DNA from: Gigaspora rosea
Lineage: Eukaryota; Glomeromycota; Glomeromycetes; Diversisporales; Gigasporaceae
Reading direction: 5' to 3'
Length of the DNA stretch: 64,000 nucleotides
NCBI GenBank assembly: GCA_003550325.1
Contig: QKWP01000010.1
Coordinates: 813,698-877,697 of the forward strand
The notes under the pieces: model-generated
The model's database searches: none
Seen by the model: only the letters and a program-made list of their open reading frames with translations
Told to the model about the DNA's origin: nothing
Made by a program: the position numbers and the translations under genes
Part shown: positions 47,317 to 58,700 of the stretch, piece by piece
How positions within the stretch are numbered: the first letter of the stretch is position 1
Layout of the letters: the number at the start of each line of letters is the position of its first letter

Positions 47317-47960
47317 AAACGCAACAAAAACTCAACGATTTTACAGGGTTGTCCCAAAATTTCGGGTCGGATGCGTCGGATCTAGTATGATCTTTGGACA
47401 AAATCGATCGATTCCGATCCTGCCGACCCTGATTTCGATGCACTCCGACGTACCCCGACCCGGAATTTTGGGACCCCGTATAAGTTAAACTCAACTGCTA
47501 TAAGCAAATATCAATATCACATGTTTTAAGCATACCTTATATATTACTGTAAAAAAAAAAATACATCACATGTTCATACTGACGGCCAGCCTGCATTATG
47601 CAATGCAGGCGGGAAACCACCGGCCAGCGCTAAGCCGCATAAACAACTGCTTACGGTTATCTCCCGGCGCAATATTATTGCTATTTCCGGGTGTATATCC
47701 CGTTTCAGTTTCAATTTCAATAGCACATAAATCACAGCTAAATGAACCTGCCATTTCATAACTATAACTAGTGAATATCAATTCACATCACATGTTCATA
47801 TTAACGGCCGGCCTGCGTTACGCAGGCGGGAAACCACCGGCCAGCGCTAAGTCGCACAAACTCAACTGCTTACGGTGGTCTCCCGGCGCAATATTATTTG
47901 CTATTTCCGGGAGCATATCCCGTTTCAGTTTCAACAACTAATAGAACCTGCGTCCATCAA
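47260..47960. repeat. Repeated unit, about 222-bp period, two copies plus a fragment
   Basis: CATGTTCATACTGACGGCCA (47569) and CATGTTCATATTAACGGCCG (47791) start two units. Both continue with GCAGGCGGGAAACCACCGGC, then CTGCTTACGG, CTCCCGGCGCAATATTATT and TCCCGTTTCAGTTTCAA. A shorter, altered start occurs at 47262. The repeats contain palindromes (CCTGCGTTACGCAGG). Open frames on both strands are by-products. Confidence 0.8.
47344..47482. mobile_element. Hairpin MITE inside the repeated island
   Basis: GTCCCAAAATTTCGGGTCGG and, reversed, GTCCCAAAATTCCGGGTCGG are the ends. The pairing goes on through CGTCGGA and an inner CGATTCCGATCCTGCCG segment. Nearly the whole 139 bp is one imperfect palindrome. 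Confidence 0.75.
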
Positions 47961-48470
47961 ATAAAATTAAACTCCGGTATATCAGACCGGACTATTCCAA
48001 TTATAAGAAACATGCGTGCAATGCTTTTCGAAGCGGGTTTAAAGGCGAAATTCCGGATTTTTAAAAAGAGTAACAAGTTATGCGCCTGCTCATGAACTGG
48101 GAGTGTGGTTATCTATATTTTTTTTTATATTCTAGTTGATTTAGTGTTGTTGTAGTGTTGTCATTCTAAAATGCTAGTAGGTATTTTAGCTTTTGAATTT
48201 TTTTCGTTTTAGTAGAATATTGAGATTTGATCTCGTTCTAATAGTTTTTGCTGAATTTGGTTTAAGTAATTTGGGTTCCGATTAATTTTGAAATTCGTGA
48301 TGTAATGTTAAGTAGTAACAAAAGAATCACGATTAGGGGTATGAATAGGTTCTTTATATTTTAGTTTTTTTTAATCATTTTCTGGTCTTTAAGTAATTTG
48401 TTAAGGGTAGAGTTCCAATTAAGATCAATTCGTCATCCATTTATTCAATAAGCTATTACAATCGATGGGA
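47961..48470. other. No supported gene
   Basis: A GC-richer tail up to about 48100 (65-codon frame, not recognised), then T-rich sequence. Confidence 0.3.
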
Positions 48471-49060
48471 GAGCTTATAGGATTTTGGACCAATTTAGCT
48501 TCGATCGTGAACAAATAGTGGTAAAGGTTAAATAGTTTAAATCAATAAACTAACACACATAATTTGAGGCTATAGAGTTTCTCTTTATTAGAAAAATCTA
48601 TATGTCTGATTATTACAATTATTCTAAATATTATCCACAATTATTAACAATCGTTCTAATAATTGTTCTTTCTTTCATGAACTGAAACTATACCCTTATA
48701 TATCTTTAATTTCTTTGAGATTTTTAATCTCTAGTTTGGAGCTTAGGAATTGGGACTATCTAAGATTTTTTTTTAATCATTTAATCGTTTAACTGTTTAA
48801 CCATTTAATTTGACTGGCATTAAAATAATTTTGGCCCACACCAACATAATTTTGCTTAGAACTATAAAGCAATTTTTAAATGGTTAAATGGCTCCAATCC
48901 CTATTGAAGCTCAATCTCTTGATTAGAGTTTAATCACCACTTAGAGTTTCAGTCTCTTGATTAGAGCTTTAATCATTCGATTGGAGTCTTAATCACCCAC
49001 TTGAAACTTCAATTTCTCAATTAAAGCAACCATGTCACAAGCTATACCAAAATAAGAAAT
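48471..49060 (+). repeat. Dispersed repeat family R, copy 1
   Basis: It has CCAATTTAGCTTCGATCGTG, AACAAATAGTG, TTTCTCTTTATTA, ATGAACTGAAACTA and a tail of GATTAGAGCTTTAATC-type units. The second copy begins at 49321. A short insert (48747-48905, ends AGGAATTGG and, reversed, AGGGATTGG) interrupts this copy. Confidence 0.7.
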
Positions 49061-49441
49061 TTAAAAAATAATAATATGATAAAAAAAAATGAACCATAAA
49101 AATTGGGAATGACACCGGATATCCATTTTTTTAATTGGATATCCAAATGGATTTACTGAAACATCTGACCAGAATCACATGATTTAGTACATTTAATGAG
49201 ATGAATCAAATGGTAACAAAATCATGTGATCTTGGTTAATAATTTGTGAGATAATTGGTCACTAGATGTTCCAGAAGTTAGCCTTAGAATAATCAAAATT
49301 CAGAGTTGAACATTGTTACAAAGCTTATATGGTTTTGTCCCAATTTAGCTTTGATCGTGAGCAAATAGTGAGTAAGATTAAATTATTTAAACTGATAAAT
49401 TAACACATATAATTACAGGTTATAGGGTTTCTCTTTGTTAA

Positions 49442-50827
49442 TGGATTGGATTTACCCTTTTGTACTAGATTTAGTACATTTTAAAAAATGCATTAAAAAT
49501 TTAAAAAAATTAATAGTTTAATTTTTTTACAGTAATTATAAATCAAACCAGTGGTGTTAAACACCAGTATGCAGTGTAACATGAAGATCAATATTAAAAA
49601 AAAATAAACAAAAAAAAAATAAACAAAAGCTAAGGTTGATATATGTTAAGTAGAGCAATAGTTAGGGTTAGGGTGAGGCATAGTATATAGTAAAATTTCG
49701 CAAGAGGGTTTTTTTTTAAAAAAAAAGGTGGTTTCATAGATAAAATTTTGAATTAGAAGGTATTTTTTTAAAAAAAAAGCAAAACAACAAAATTTTATGT
49801 TACACCTGATCTTTACGTTACACTGCATTTAAAAAATTTGATTGGTGAAAATCATTGTGGTGTTGAGCACCAGTGGTGTGATTTAGTAAACCCGTTTTTT
49901 ATATACAAAAATTTAATAAGTATTCAAAAATTTGTTTAACAGTATTTTTTTTAAATTAATAATAAAATTTTTATAAAAAAAATTTTTTTATGTCTTGTAT
50001 TTTTTGTGATTTCAAATGTACTAGATTTCGTACATTTGTAAAGTCAATTATAATTATAATTTATTAATATATTTGGCAAATTAAAAGTTTTAATAAATAA
50101 AAATTGCATAGGCTTGTTATAAAAAAAATATTATTATTAGTTATATTATAATAATTATTACTTATATTATAAGCTTTTATTAAAAATTTTTACAAATTAT
50201 TACTTTACATAGTAAGCCATATGAGTTTAACTAGAGATTAAAAAAATTTTTGCTGATTAAATTTACTAAATTCTTAATCAAAATTATAAAAATTTATTAT
50301 CTAATTTCAATTACAAAATTTTTTTTAATACCAAATTAGTATATCTCAAATTATATTACTTTAAATTTTAAAAAAATTACATCTAATTTTTATATATAAA
50401 TTGGATATATTAGTGATATAGTATTTACTAGCAAAAATTTCAACTTTAGATTATTTCTTATATATTAATCTAATCTTAAAAAATTTTTTTAATTAAAATT
50501 AACTAACTTTATTTATAATTTTATCAATAGTTTAAATAAATTTATTTAGTAAAAAAATTTTTTATAATCAAAAATATTTTGTAAAATTACTAGTAAACAT
50601 GCTAAAAACTAGGTTAAACTAGCAAATGTGAATTTAAAAAAAAATGTATAAAATTTAAAAAGCTATGTAAAGCTATGAGTTTTTTAAAACAAGTAGCCCA
50701 TAAGTTAAAATATTATTAAAAAATATTTAATTAAGTAGTTAATTTTAAAAATTAATAGATAATCAAGTTTAATCATATACTAAATCTAGTACAATGTACT
50801 AGATCTAGTATAGGTAAATCCTATCCA
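49442..50827. mobile_element. 1386-bp element between TTAA duplications
   Basis: Ends TGGATTGGATTTACC and, reversed, TGGATAGGATTTACC are followed by TGTACTAGATTTAGTACA-type palindromes. TTAA is present at 49438-49441 and 50828-50831. TTAA is the piggyBac signature but is palindromic, so TA or TTA duplication is also possible. No transposase frame. Confidence 0.8.
49537..49892. mobile_element. MITE nested in the 1386-bp element, with core module
   Basis: ACCAGTGGTGTTAAACACCA at the left, and ACACCACTGGTGCTCAACAC reversed from the right end. The core module lies on the minus strand: GATCAGGTGTAACATAAAAT, GAAACCACCTTTTTTTTT, CTTGCGAAATTTTACTATAT and CACCCTAACCCTAACTATTG. It is related by its ends to the 36.66-kb MITE. 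Confidence 0.75.
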
Positions 50828-51065
50828 TTAACATAAATCAATATATTGGTTTATTATAGTAATCCTAAATATTATTAACAATTGTTTTAATCACTTTTCA
50901 TGGACTGAAACTACATCCTTATAATATATCTTTAATTTGAATAGGAGCTCAATCCCTCACTTGGGGCTTCAATCTCTTGATTGGAGCTTTAATCTCTTAT
51001 TTGGAGCTTTAATCTCTTAGAACTTTAATCACCTAACTGTGTTACAAACTATATCAAAATAAGAA

Positions 51066-54040
51066 TTCATAAAATAAAGACAATAATAAAATTATATAAA
51101 ACCAAAAAAAATCAAGCATGCATTATTCCTTACTTGGAAAGATGAGCTCTAGTGAATCATTTATTCATTTTCCTTTTTAATTGTATGTATATAGTTGGAG
51201 GTGCAGTCTTATTAGCCCAAGTGATTTCTTTGGGTCAAGTGTAAGAAAACCACAAGATGCCTTTGGAATTTGTTTAAGATTTTTTTTGACTATACAATGT
51301 CCTTATGTTCATCTACTTTTCACAGTCACTATAATTATTTTTCATAAACAGATGCTACATCAGATCGCAGGTCCATTTCTACTAGTTTGCATTACTATTA
51401 TAGGTAATTTATCAAATGCAACTCTGTCATTATTACAGGGAAAATCTCAGTGCCCTTTATTTAATTCTGACTTCCTGATCAATTAACATCATCCAATCAG
51501 CCTTTGTCTTAGAGGTAGATTATTGTTATTATTCTTACATTCTGCCAGTTTCATGATATTAATTTTTTTGCTTGTATGTTTTCCTATATCTGATAAACTT
51601 ATTACGTGTGAAACTTTATTCAACTAAATATCATTATTGATCTGACCGTTCTCTTTATTAACTTTCGTACTTAACTCACTACATGATGTCATTTTAACAT
51701 TTTGTCACTTGCATATGATTACCTTTATCTGAGTTTTAAACAATTCGATCTTCAATTAGCTCAGGTTTACTAACATTGATCTGAGTTAAAGTCATGAAAG
51801 AAGGTGTATTAGTTAGATAGTATTGTTTTATATATCATATAACAATGAGTAGGTCTTAAGAATTGTGATTTATTTAGTTTTTCTTTTTATTAACTCAAGT
51901 ATTGTATTATACATTTTTAATCTATAATAGTTCAAGACAACTATCTTAAGCTTCGAACCACTTCTGGTAGTCCCAGAACAGAATCTATGGTTTCAAACCA
52001 TTGTTTATAACCTGGAGCTTAGATCCGGGGTCCAAAACCACTACCTTCTTAGTCATATACTAAAAAAGAAAACACATTGTTCAGAGCAAAATACCTAACT
52101 ATGTTCAGAGCAGAACTACACAAAAGAAAAATAAAATAAAAAAAGTTTACAACACCGAATACTAATGAATAGATAAACAAATAATGGATTTGAACTCTAC
52201 TTTTGGTAATTTCATAGTATTAAATGTTCAAGAGGTGTGCATATTTTAAAATATCAATAAGTAAAAAAATAGTACATATAAAGTACTGTATCGATTATAC
52301 CAAAATTTATGTGCAGACCAATTAGCTTAATATATGAACATATAAAAATATTCGTAAAATAGGCATGAATGAATAGCATTTTTATCGATTATTGAGCTTT
52401 TTGAACTAAAAATACAATAAGAAAATTTTTTATATTTGGTAATTAAAATATGCAATATTTTAATTAATTTATTCATGCATTTTAATAATAATGGATCTTC
52501 TTTTTAATCGATATTTATTTGCAACTATATATATATATATATATATTTTTACCAATTAAGGTTAGGTAATTGTCCTATATTTAGTAATTAAGATATACAT
52601 TATTTTATTCGTGCGAACAAATTGGAGTTCCTTTTTAATCGCCATTTGCAATTATTCTATATATACAACCGATGTTCGATAAGCAAAAAATTTTGAGAGC
52701 AATTGAGCTTGCGCAGCGCTTCGCATGCACTGCTCTTATACAAGCGCAATCGCAAGTACAAGCGCGCACAAGAGAATTGAATATAGACTACAATCAGTTG
52801 AAATTTGTTTTTTTTTTTTTTTTTTTTTTATAAGCGAAATCTTGTCTCAGGTTATTTATTATTATTAATATAGTTTGATACTTTACAAAGTATATGTTGT
52901 ATATTAAATTTTACTAAACTTAAACTTAGGCTACTGTACCTATGATCCAGACTTAGCTAAGAGCAGCAATTGCCAACACTTAGACTATGAAAAAGAAGTA
53001 AATGATATTATGACAGGCCTATTGCCTGCCCTTAGCTAAAGCGGATCAAAGACCAAGCAAATGCTTTGAAAGTTTCTATATCTATTTACAAAGAGCTATT
53101 TTATACAGTTTTATAGAAAGAAAACACAGAGCGAAAGAATGTTTAAATTGGGATATTTGGTATTCATAGGTAAATTAGAAGGGTTGTATAAGTTGGGTAG
53201 TTGAATGATCATAGGTAAGTTAGACGGAAATATAGAATATAGTAATAGAATGTATAGAAGTTCTGGTGTATAGTCAGGTTGAGTAGTGGATGGTTATCAG
53301 TGGTTCCGGTGTATAGTCAGGATAGATGTTTCAGTTATAGTCAGATTGTATAGTAGTTGGTCGGATTAATCACATGTTGTTTTGTTGGTTTGTTGTGAGG
53401 GTCGATTTGGTAACATGTGTTTGTCAATTTGTTGTGAGAGTCGATTAGGTGACGTGTGTTGTTGTTGTTGTATTGATATTGTAGATCATTCCGTTTTTGT
53501 AGATGATGATGTAATAGTTTGGTTTGATGGGGTAAGCCTAAATGCCCACTTTTGCGTAAATTTTTGTAATATTTTGTAGAGGTGCAGTGATGTCCAGTAT
53601 TTGGGTTGTGTTGAGTATAAAGTAAAGTATTATTTTGTGTGTATGGTTGTAACTCTAATGATAGAGTATAGTATAATTGGGTGGTTGTATAATAAAGTAT
53701 ACCCGCGGGGCAAGGTTTGAGTAAAATTGTCTGACTTACTAGTTTCTTTGCTGAAGACAAAGCTACTAGTGCAAACTTAAAAATTTAGCAGATTTTTAGA
53801 CTAAGTAGGAGTGGGTAACTAGTATGTAAGGAATGGAGGTAGTTGGGAAACGATCGTGTACAGTATAACTGTGTATTTTTTCTTATTTAAGCCGCTGAAA
53901 AATGGGTATGCGTAAAAACATAATAAAATGGAGATCATCTGTTGAAATTTGTGAAACCCAAAATTTTCAAAAAAGTTAAGTCAAAGAAAATCAATTGCCA
54001 AAAATAAATGTCAATACAACTAAAATTTACCAGAAAAGTA
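51066..54040. other. About 3 kb with no supported gene
   Basis: A 101-codon plus-strand frame at 51181 and a 139-codon minus-strand frame at 53341 (rich in N, T, H, Y) have no recognisable motif. The second lies over GT-rich simple sequence. An (AT)n microsatellite lies at 52527-52546 and a T-run at about 52809-52829. A short CGCAAGC-rich patch lies near 52712-52770. Confidence 0.4.
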
Positions 54041-54302
54041 AAGCGGAGTAGATTCTTATAATATTTTATCGAATTAACTTTAGGGTTAGGGTCATCTTAA
54101 GTTAGGGTTAGAGAGATTCTTAGGTTATAATATATAAGCAAAATTGCCTTCCCGACATTTTTAATTAAAACACCAAGGTAGGTTTAGACTGCCATTTTTT
54201 GTATTTTTCAAGGTTTTCGCTTCACTTTTTTGTTTGCATCGCCGAAGATCATCAAAATTCGATAATTTGATTGGCCAATTGTCACGTGATTCTACTCCGC
54301 TT
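54041..54302. mobile_element. 262-bp MITE with telomere-like core
   Basis: AAGCGGAGTAGATTC and, reversed, AAGCGGAGTAGAATC are the ends, with TA outside. The interior has TTAGGGTTAGGGTCATC and a second GTTAGGGTTAGAG, plus a degenerate minus-strand core. CAGAAAAGTAAA occurs directly on both sides. Confidence 0.75.
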
Positions 54303-55707
54303 TAGATGACCCCCAGAAAAGTAAATTTATAGTAACACCAAGCGTTAACAATTATTTTTAAGCGCTAATAACACTTGATCCCTTAATTGAAATCCGATTG
54401 GTGCATCCATATGGGCGGATTTTGGAAATTTGGTGATATCTTAGAATAAGATCTTCAAATTTGTAACCAACCAGATTGGTAAAATTTGTGATTATTTCGA
54501 ATTTGTCTTACGTTGATTGGTTATTACAGTACTTACATTTACGAAGCCCCAGCTTTTTTTTCTTTATTGTGACGGTTTGAAAATTTGTATTTACGCTCAA
54601 CAAGATCTTAGATTCAAAGATCCCGGAAGAGTTTTTTAAGATCCCACAATGGACAAAACTTTTACTAGTAGCAATGTTAAAGGTTTGTTTATGAGTTTAC
54701 AGATCTGATTGTTGATGCAGATCCTCGTGACTTTGTTTTTATAATTTTATTGGTCAATCTATTTTTAGCACGAATATGATGTTCTGCAGTAAAACGTAAA
54801 TTAAAAGAGTATGTGCAACGTAAGGTCTTGTGAACACATCCTAACAATCGCGCAGAATGAATTCTTATTAGCAATATTGCTTCGTTTAAATAAACTACGG
54901 CTGTGATCATAGAGACAGACAGCATTGCAATAATTCATTCAATCACTTTTAAGGATTTTTAAAGATTTAACAAGTACTGTAAATTCACCTAGACCTTTTT
55001 TTAAACAGTCCCAAGTCAAAAATAGTAACGATAGTTTAGAGTTGTGTAATCGAAAATCTTACATTCACCTTAGCTGTTAAAAAATCGAAAAAAATCACTA
55101 CCTATAGCATCAAAATACTGACACAATCAAAGATTTTGTATAAAAATGATTTGTGGATCTTACATAAGAAAGATTTCTACATACATTTAATATTACTCTG
55201 CAAAAAGTACAAAATCATCATATAAAATGACAGAGTATTATTATATAGCTTAGAATGCCAAAAATTATATAGTAGCGAAAAAAAAAATATATATCAATAT
55301 TTCACAATCCACTGAGATGACTTTATTACTAAAAAACTGGAATAATGGTTGATATAATTTTATTATAAAATAAAAGAAGCTTCACATAAAAAATACTTTT
55401 CACATAATTCAATCAAAGAAAATATAAAATTTACTGTTTTTAGTATTTTTAATAATTAAATTTTAAAAAGGATAAAATATCTCGGCAATTTATCATAACC
55501 ATAAGTATACTTGAATGAGTATTATATTAATGGTAAAATGTGAATGAAATTTTGTGATCAAAAAATATATAAACATTAATAATCAATATTTACGTAATTT
55601 GCATAATATTAATAAGCACTTTTATATTTAATATTTTCGGAATAATAATTTTTTTTTTTTTACTTCTATATCTTTAGCTAGTAGAAATATTTTAAAAATA
55701 ACAAAAC
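54303..55707. other. Upstream region of the kinase-TPR gene
   Basis: No coding feature is supported. A 78-codon minus-strand frame (54689-54925) has no motif. The last 300 bp are very A/T-rich, with T-runs, as expected for a promoter and 5' leader here, but I can point to no specific element. Confidence 0.4.
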
Positions 55708-58700
55708 ATGTCCACACTTTCTTATGAAAAATGGCTTGAAACTGCTCTTAAAGAGAAATTCATTAAATTTCTTAAATATAGTTCTTTTAGCAATTTCAAG
55801 AAAATTGGTAGCGGAGGATTCGGTAACGTATATAGTGCTCATTCGGAACTTTTGGGAACTGTTGCAATAAAGAAATTACATCAGGGTTTCGATAATGATG
55901 AAAATACTGTTGACAAATTTATAAGAGAAGTACTGTATAATCTTTGTAATCTTTTTTTATGGCTATTGTTGATTATTACTATTCTAATATATTATCATAT
56001 TTATTATAGCTTAGAAATATTACTAAAATTGCTCAACATAAGAATATAATACAATTTTTTGGAATTGCTCAAGGTATGTCAAACTTGTGCCGACCCCAAA
56101 AGTGTGGGTCAGGTGATCAGCGCCAAAGTCGCACCAATTCTGATTGCAATTGTCACAAATTTTGGTTAATAAAGTCCCATTAATGAAAAATGTTCCTAGG
56201 TTAATTTTACCAAAGAGCAGGTTTATTTCACAAAAAATTCCTAGAGAAAAAATTAAATATCAAATGTAGTAAAAAAATCAAAATTGGTGCTATGGCTGTT
56301 GATACTAATCACCTGACCCTATTTTTGGGCAAACTCTTATAAATAAGCAATTAATTGAATTAACTGATAGGATTTTAATTTAATCAGATCCCAAGACTAA
56401 AATATACTGCATAGTTCTTCAATACGCAAATGACGGCGATCTTCGAAATTATTTACAGGATCATTTTTCTGAATTAGATTGGCCAACTAAGATTAGGATG
56501 GCTAAGGAAATTTCACATGGAATTAATTGGTTACATAATGAAAATATCGTTCATCGCGATCTTGTAAGATTTATTTTTTTAACTGTTATTAACAATCAAG
56601 ACATAGTAATTTAATAACTATAATATACGTGTATTTTAGCATGATAAAAATAAATTGGTAAATGATGATAGATTGATGATTACAGATTTTGGTCTATCTA
56701 AATCACTTAATAGCACAAAATATATAACCATCTCTGGAGGAATGTATGCTTTCATGGATCCACAATGTTTTCAGCAATATTTTAATTTAAAGGAAGATAC
56801 TAAATTTAAACGAGAAAAGCTATCTGATATCTACAGCCTTGGTGTGATTTTTTGGGAACTTTCAAGCGGAAGACCTCCTTTTAAAGACATGACTCTTCCT
56901 GCAATAATTTTACATGTATCATCTGGTAAACGAGAATCACCAATTGATGGAACTCCAAATGATTTTATTGATCTTTACAACGAAGCTTGGAATGATAGTA
57001 TGAATTCACGCCCTGACATAACAAAAGTTCTTTGTAAACTGGATTGTATACGAATGGATTCAATTTATAGAGAAAGAAATTCAATAGGTTATTATATTTT
57101 CTTTAAAAACAAATCAAAGATTCAATTTTTAAATATAATAAATATATATATATTAATGATATTTAAATATATTTATAGATGAAATATTTCAAGAATTGCA
57201 AGTTGTTGATAATGCAGAAACATTCAATCATCTTGGTGAAAAAAGTTTCATGAAAGGCAAATATGAAGAAGCACTTAAAAATTTCAATGATTCATTAAAA
57301 ATAATGCCAAATAATGCAAAAATATTACGTTATTGTGGAGAATTTACTTCATGATAGGCAATAATGAAGAATCACATGCAAACTTAAGTAAATCATTAGA
57401 AATTGAATCAAATAATGCATTTGCATTAAGATATCGAGGAGCAGTTAACCTTATGATGAGAAGATATAATGAATCACTTGAGGATTTGAATAGATCATTA
57501 GAAATTGATGCAAATAATGCATTTGCACTAAGAAATCATAAAGAAGTTAATAGTATGATCAAATACGAAAACTCTCTAAGAAATTTAAATCAAGCATTAG
57601 AAATTGACTCAAATGCTGAGGAATTAAGAAAACTTGGTATAATATATTATAAATTAAACAAATTCAACGAATCACTTGAAGATTTGAATAAATCTTTAAT
57701 ACTTGATTCAAATGATGCATTTACATTAAGAAGTCGTGGAGAAACTTATCGTATTATGGCAAATATGAAGATTCATTTACAGATTTCAACAATTCATTAA
57801 GGATTGAACTGAATAATGCATTCGCATTAAGGTGTCGAGGAGTAATTTATCGCATAAAGAATAAATATAAGGCATCACTCGCAGATTTAAACAAATCATT
57901 AAAAATAGAACCAATGAACGCATTTGCATTAAGTAATCGTGGTGAAACTTATCGCATGATGGGCAGATATGAAGATCTCTTAAAGATCTAAATAATTCAT
58001 TAAAAATTAATCCTAATAACCCTTTTGTATTAGCAAATCGTGGAATGACATTATATGAATTAGGTCAATATGAAGAATCACTTAAAGATTTAAATGAATC
58101 ATTAAAAAATTTTCCAAATAATGCATTTGCATTAAGAAGTCGTGGTAAAATATATTATAAATTAGGCAAATATGAAGAATCGCTCACTGATTTAAACATA
58201 TCATTAGAGATCGAACCAGATAATCCATTTGCATTAAGAAGTCGTGGATCAACATATTATAAATTAGGAAGACATGAAGAGTCACTTGCTGATTTAAACA
58301 AATCATTAGAAATTGAACCAAACAATGCATTTACATTCAAATGCCGTGGAACTGTAAATAAGGCGATAGGAAATCTTAAAAATGCGTCTGCAGATTTCGA
58401 AAAAGCACTTGTAGGATTTCACGAATTATTAGACATTAATCCAGATGACATTGAAGTGTTAATTAGTTGTAGCACAATTTATTGCAAATTAAATAATTAT
58501 AAAAAATCCATTAAATATTTAAACAAATCATTAGAAATAGAACCAAATAATGCATTTGTATTAAGATTTCGTGGAAAAGTATACATGATAAAAGGAATTT
58601 TTGAGAAAGCACTTATGGATTTTAACGATTCATTAAAAATTGAACCGAACAATGGATTTGCATTAAGTAATCGTGGAGAAGTAAATTTAATGATGGGAAA

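Larger units (their letters stand above)
49321..51065 (+). repeat. Dispersed repeat family R, copy 2, split
   Basis: The 5' part (49321-49441) ends at GTTTCTCTTTGTTAA. The 3' part resumes at 50828 with TTAACATAAATCAATATATTGG and goes on through ATGGACTGAAACTACAT to the GATTGGAGCTTTAATC units. The inserted 1386 bp are a separate element. Confidence 0.7.

Noticed and set aside
47574-47781. Overlapping reading frames on both strands of the 222-bp repeat
   Set aside because: They are produced by the GC-richer palindromic repeat. The frame is not conserved between the repeat copies.
53341-53760. 139-codon minus-strand reading frame
   Set aside because: It lies over GT-rich simple sequence, is dominated by N, T, H, Y and L, and has no motif or splice context. 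Length alone does not support a gene.
54080-54115. True telomere
   Set aside because: TTAGGG occurs in only two or three units inside a bounded 262-bp element, in mid-sequence, and as in the other copies it is part of the core module.
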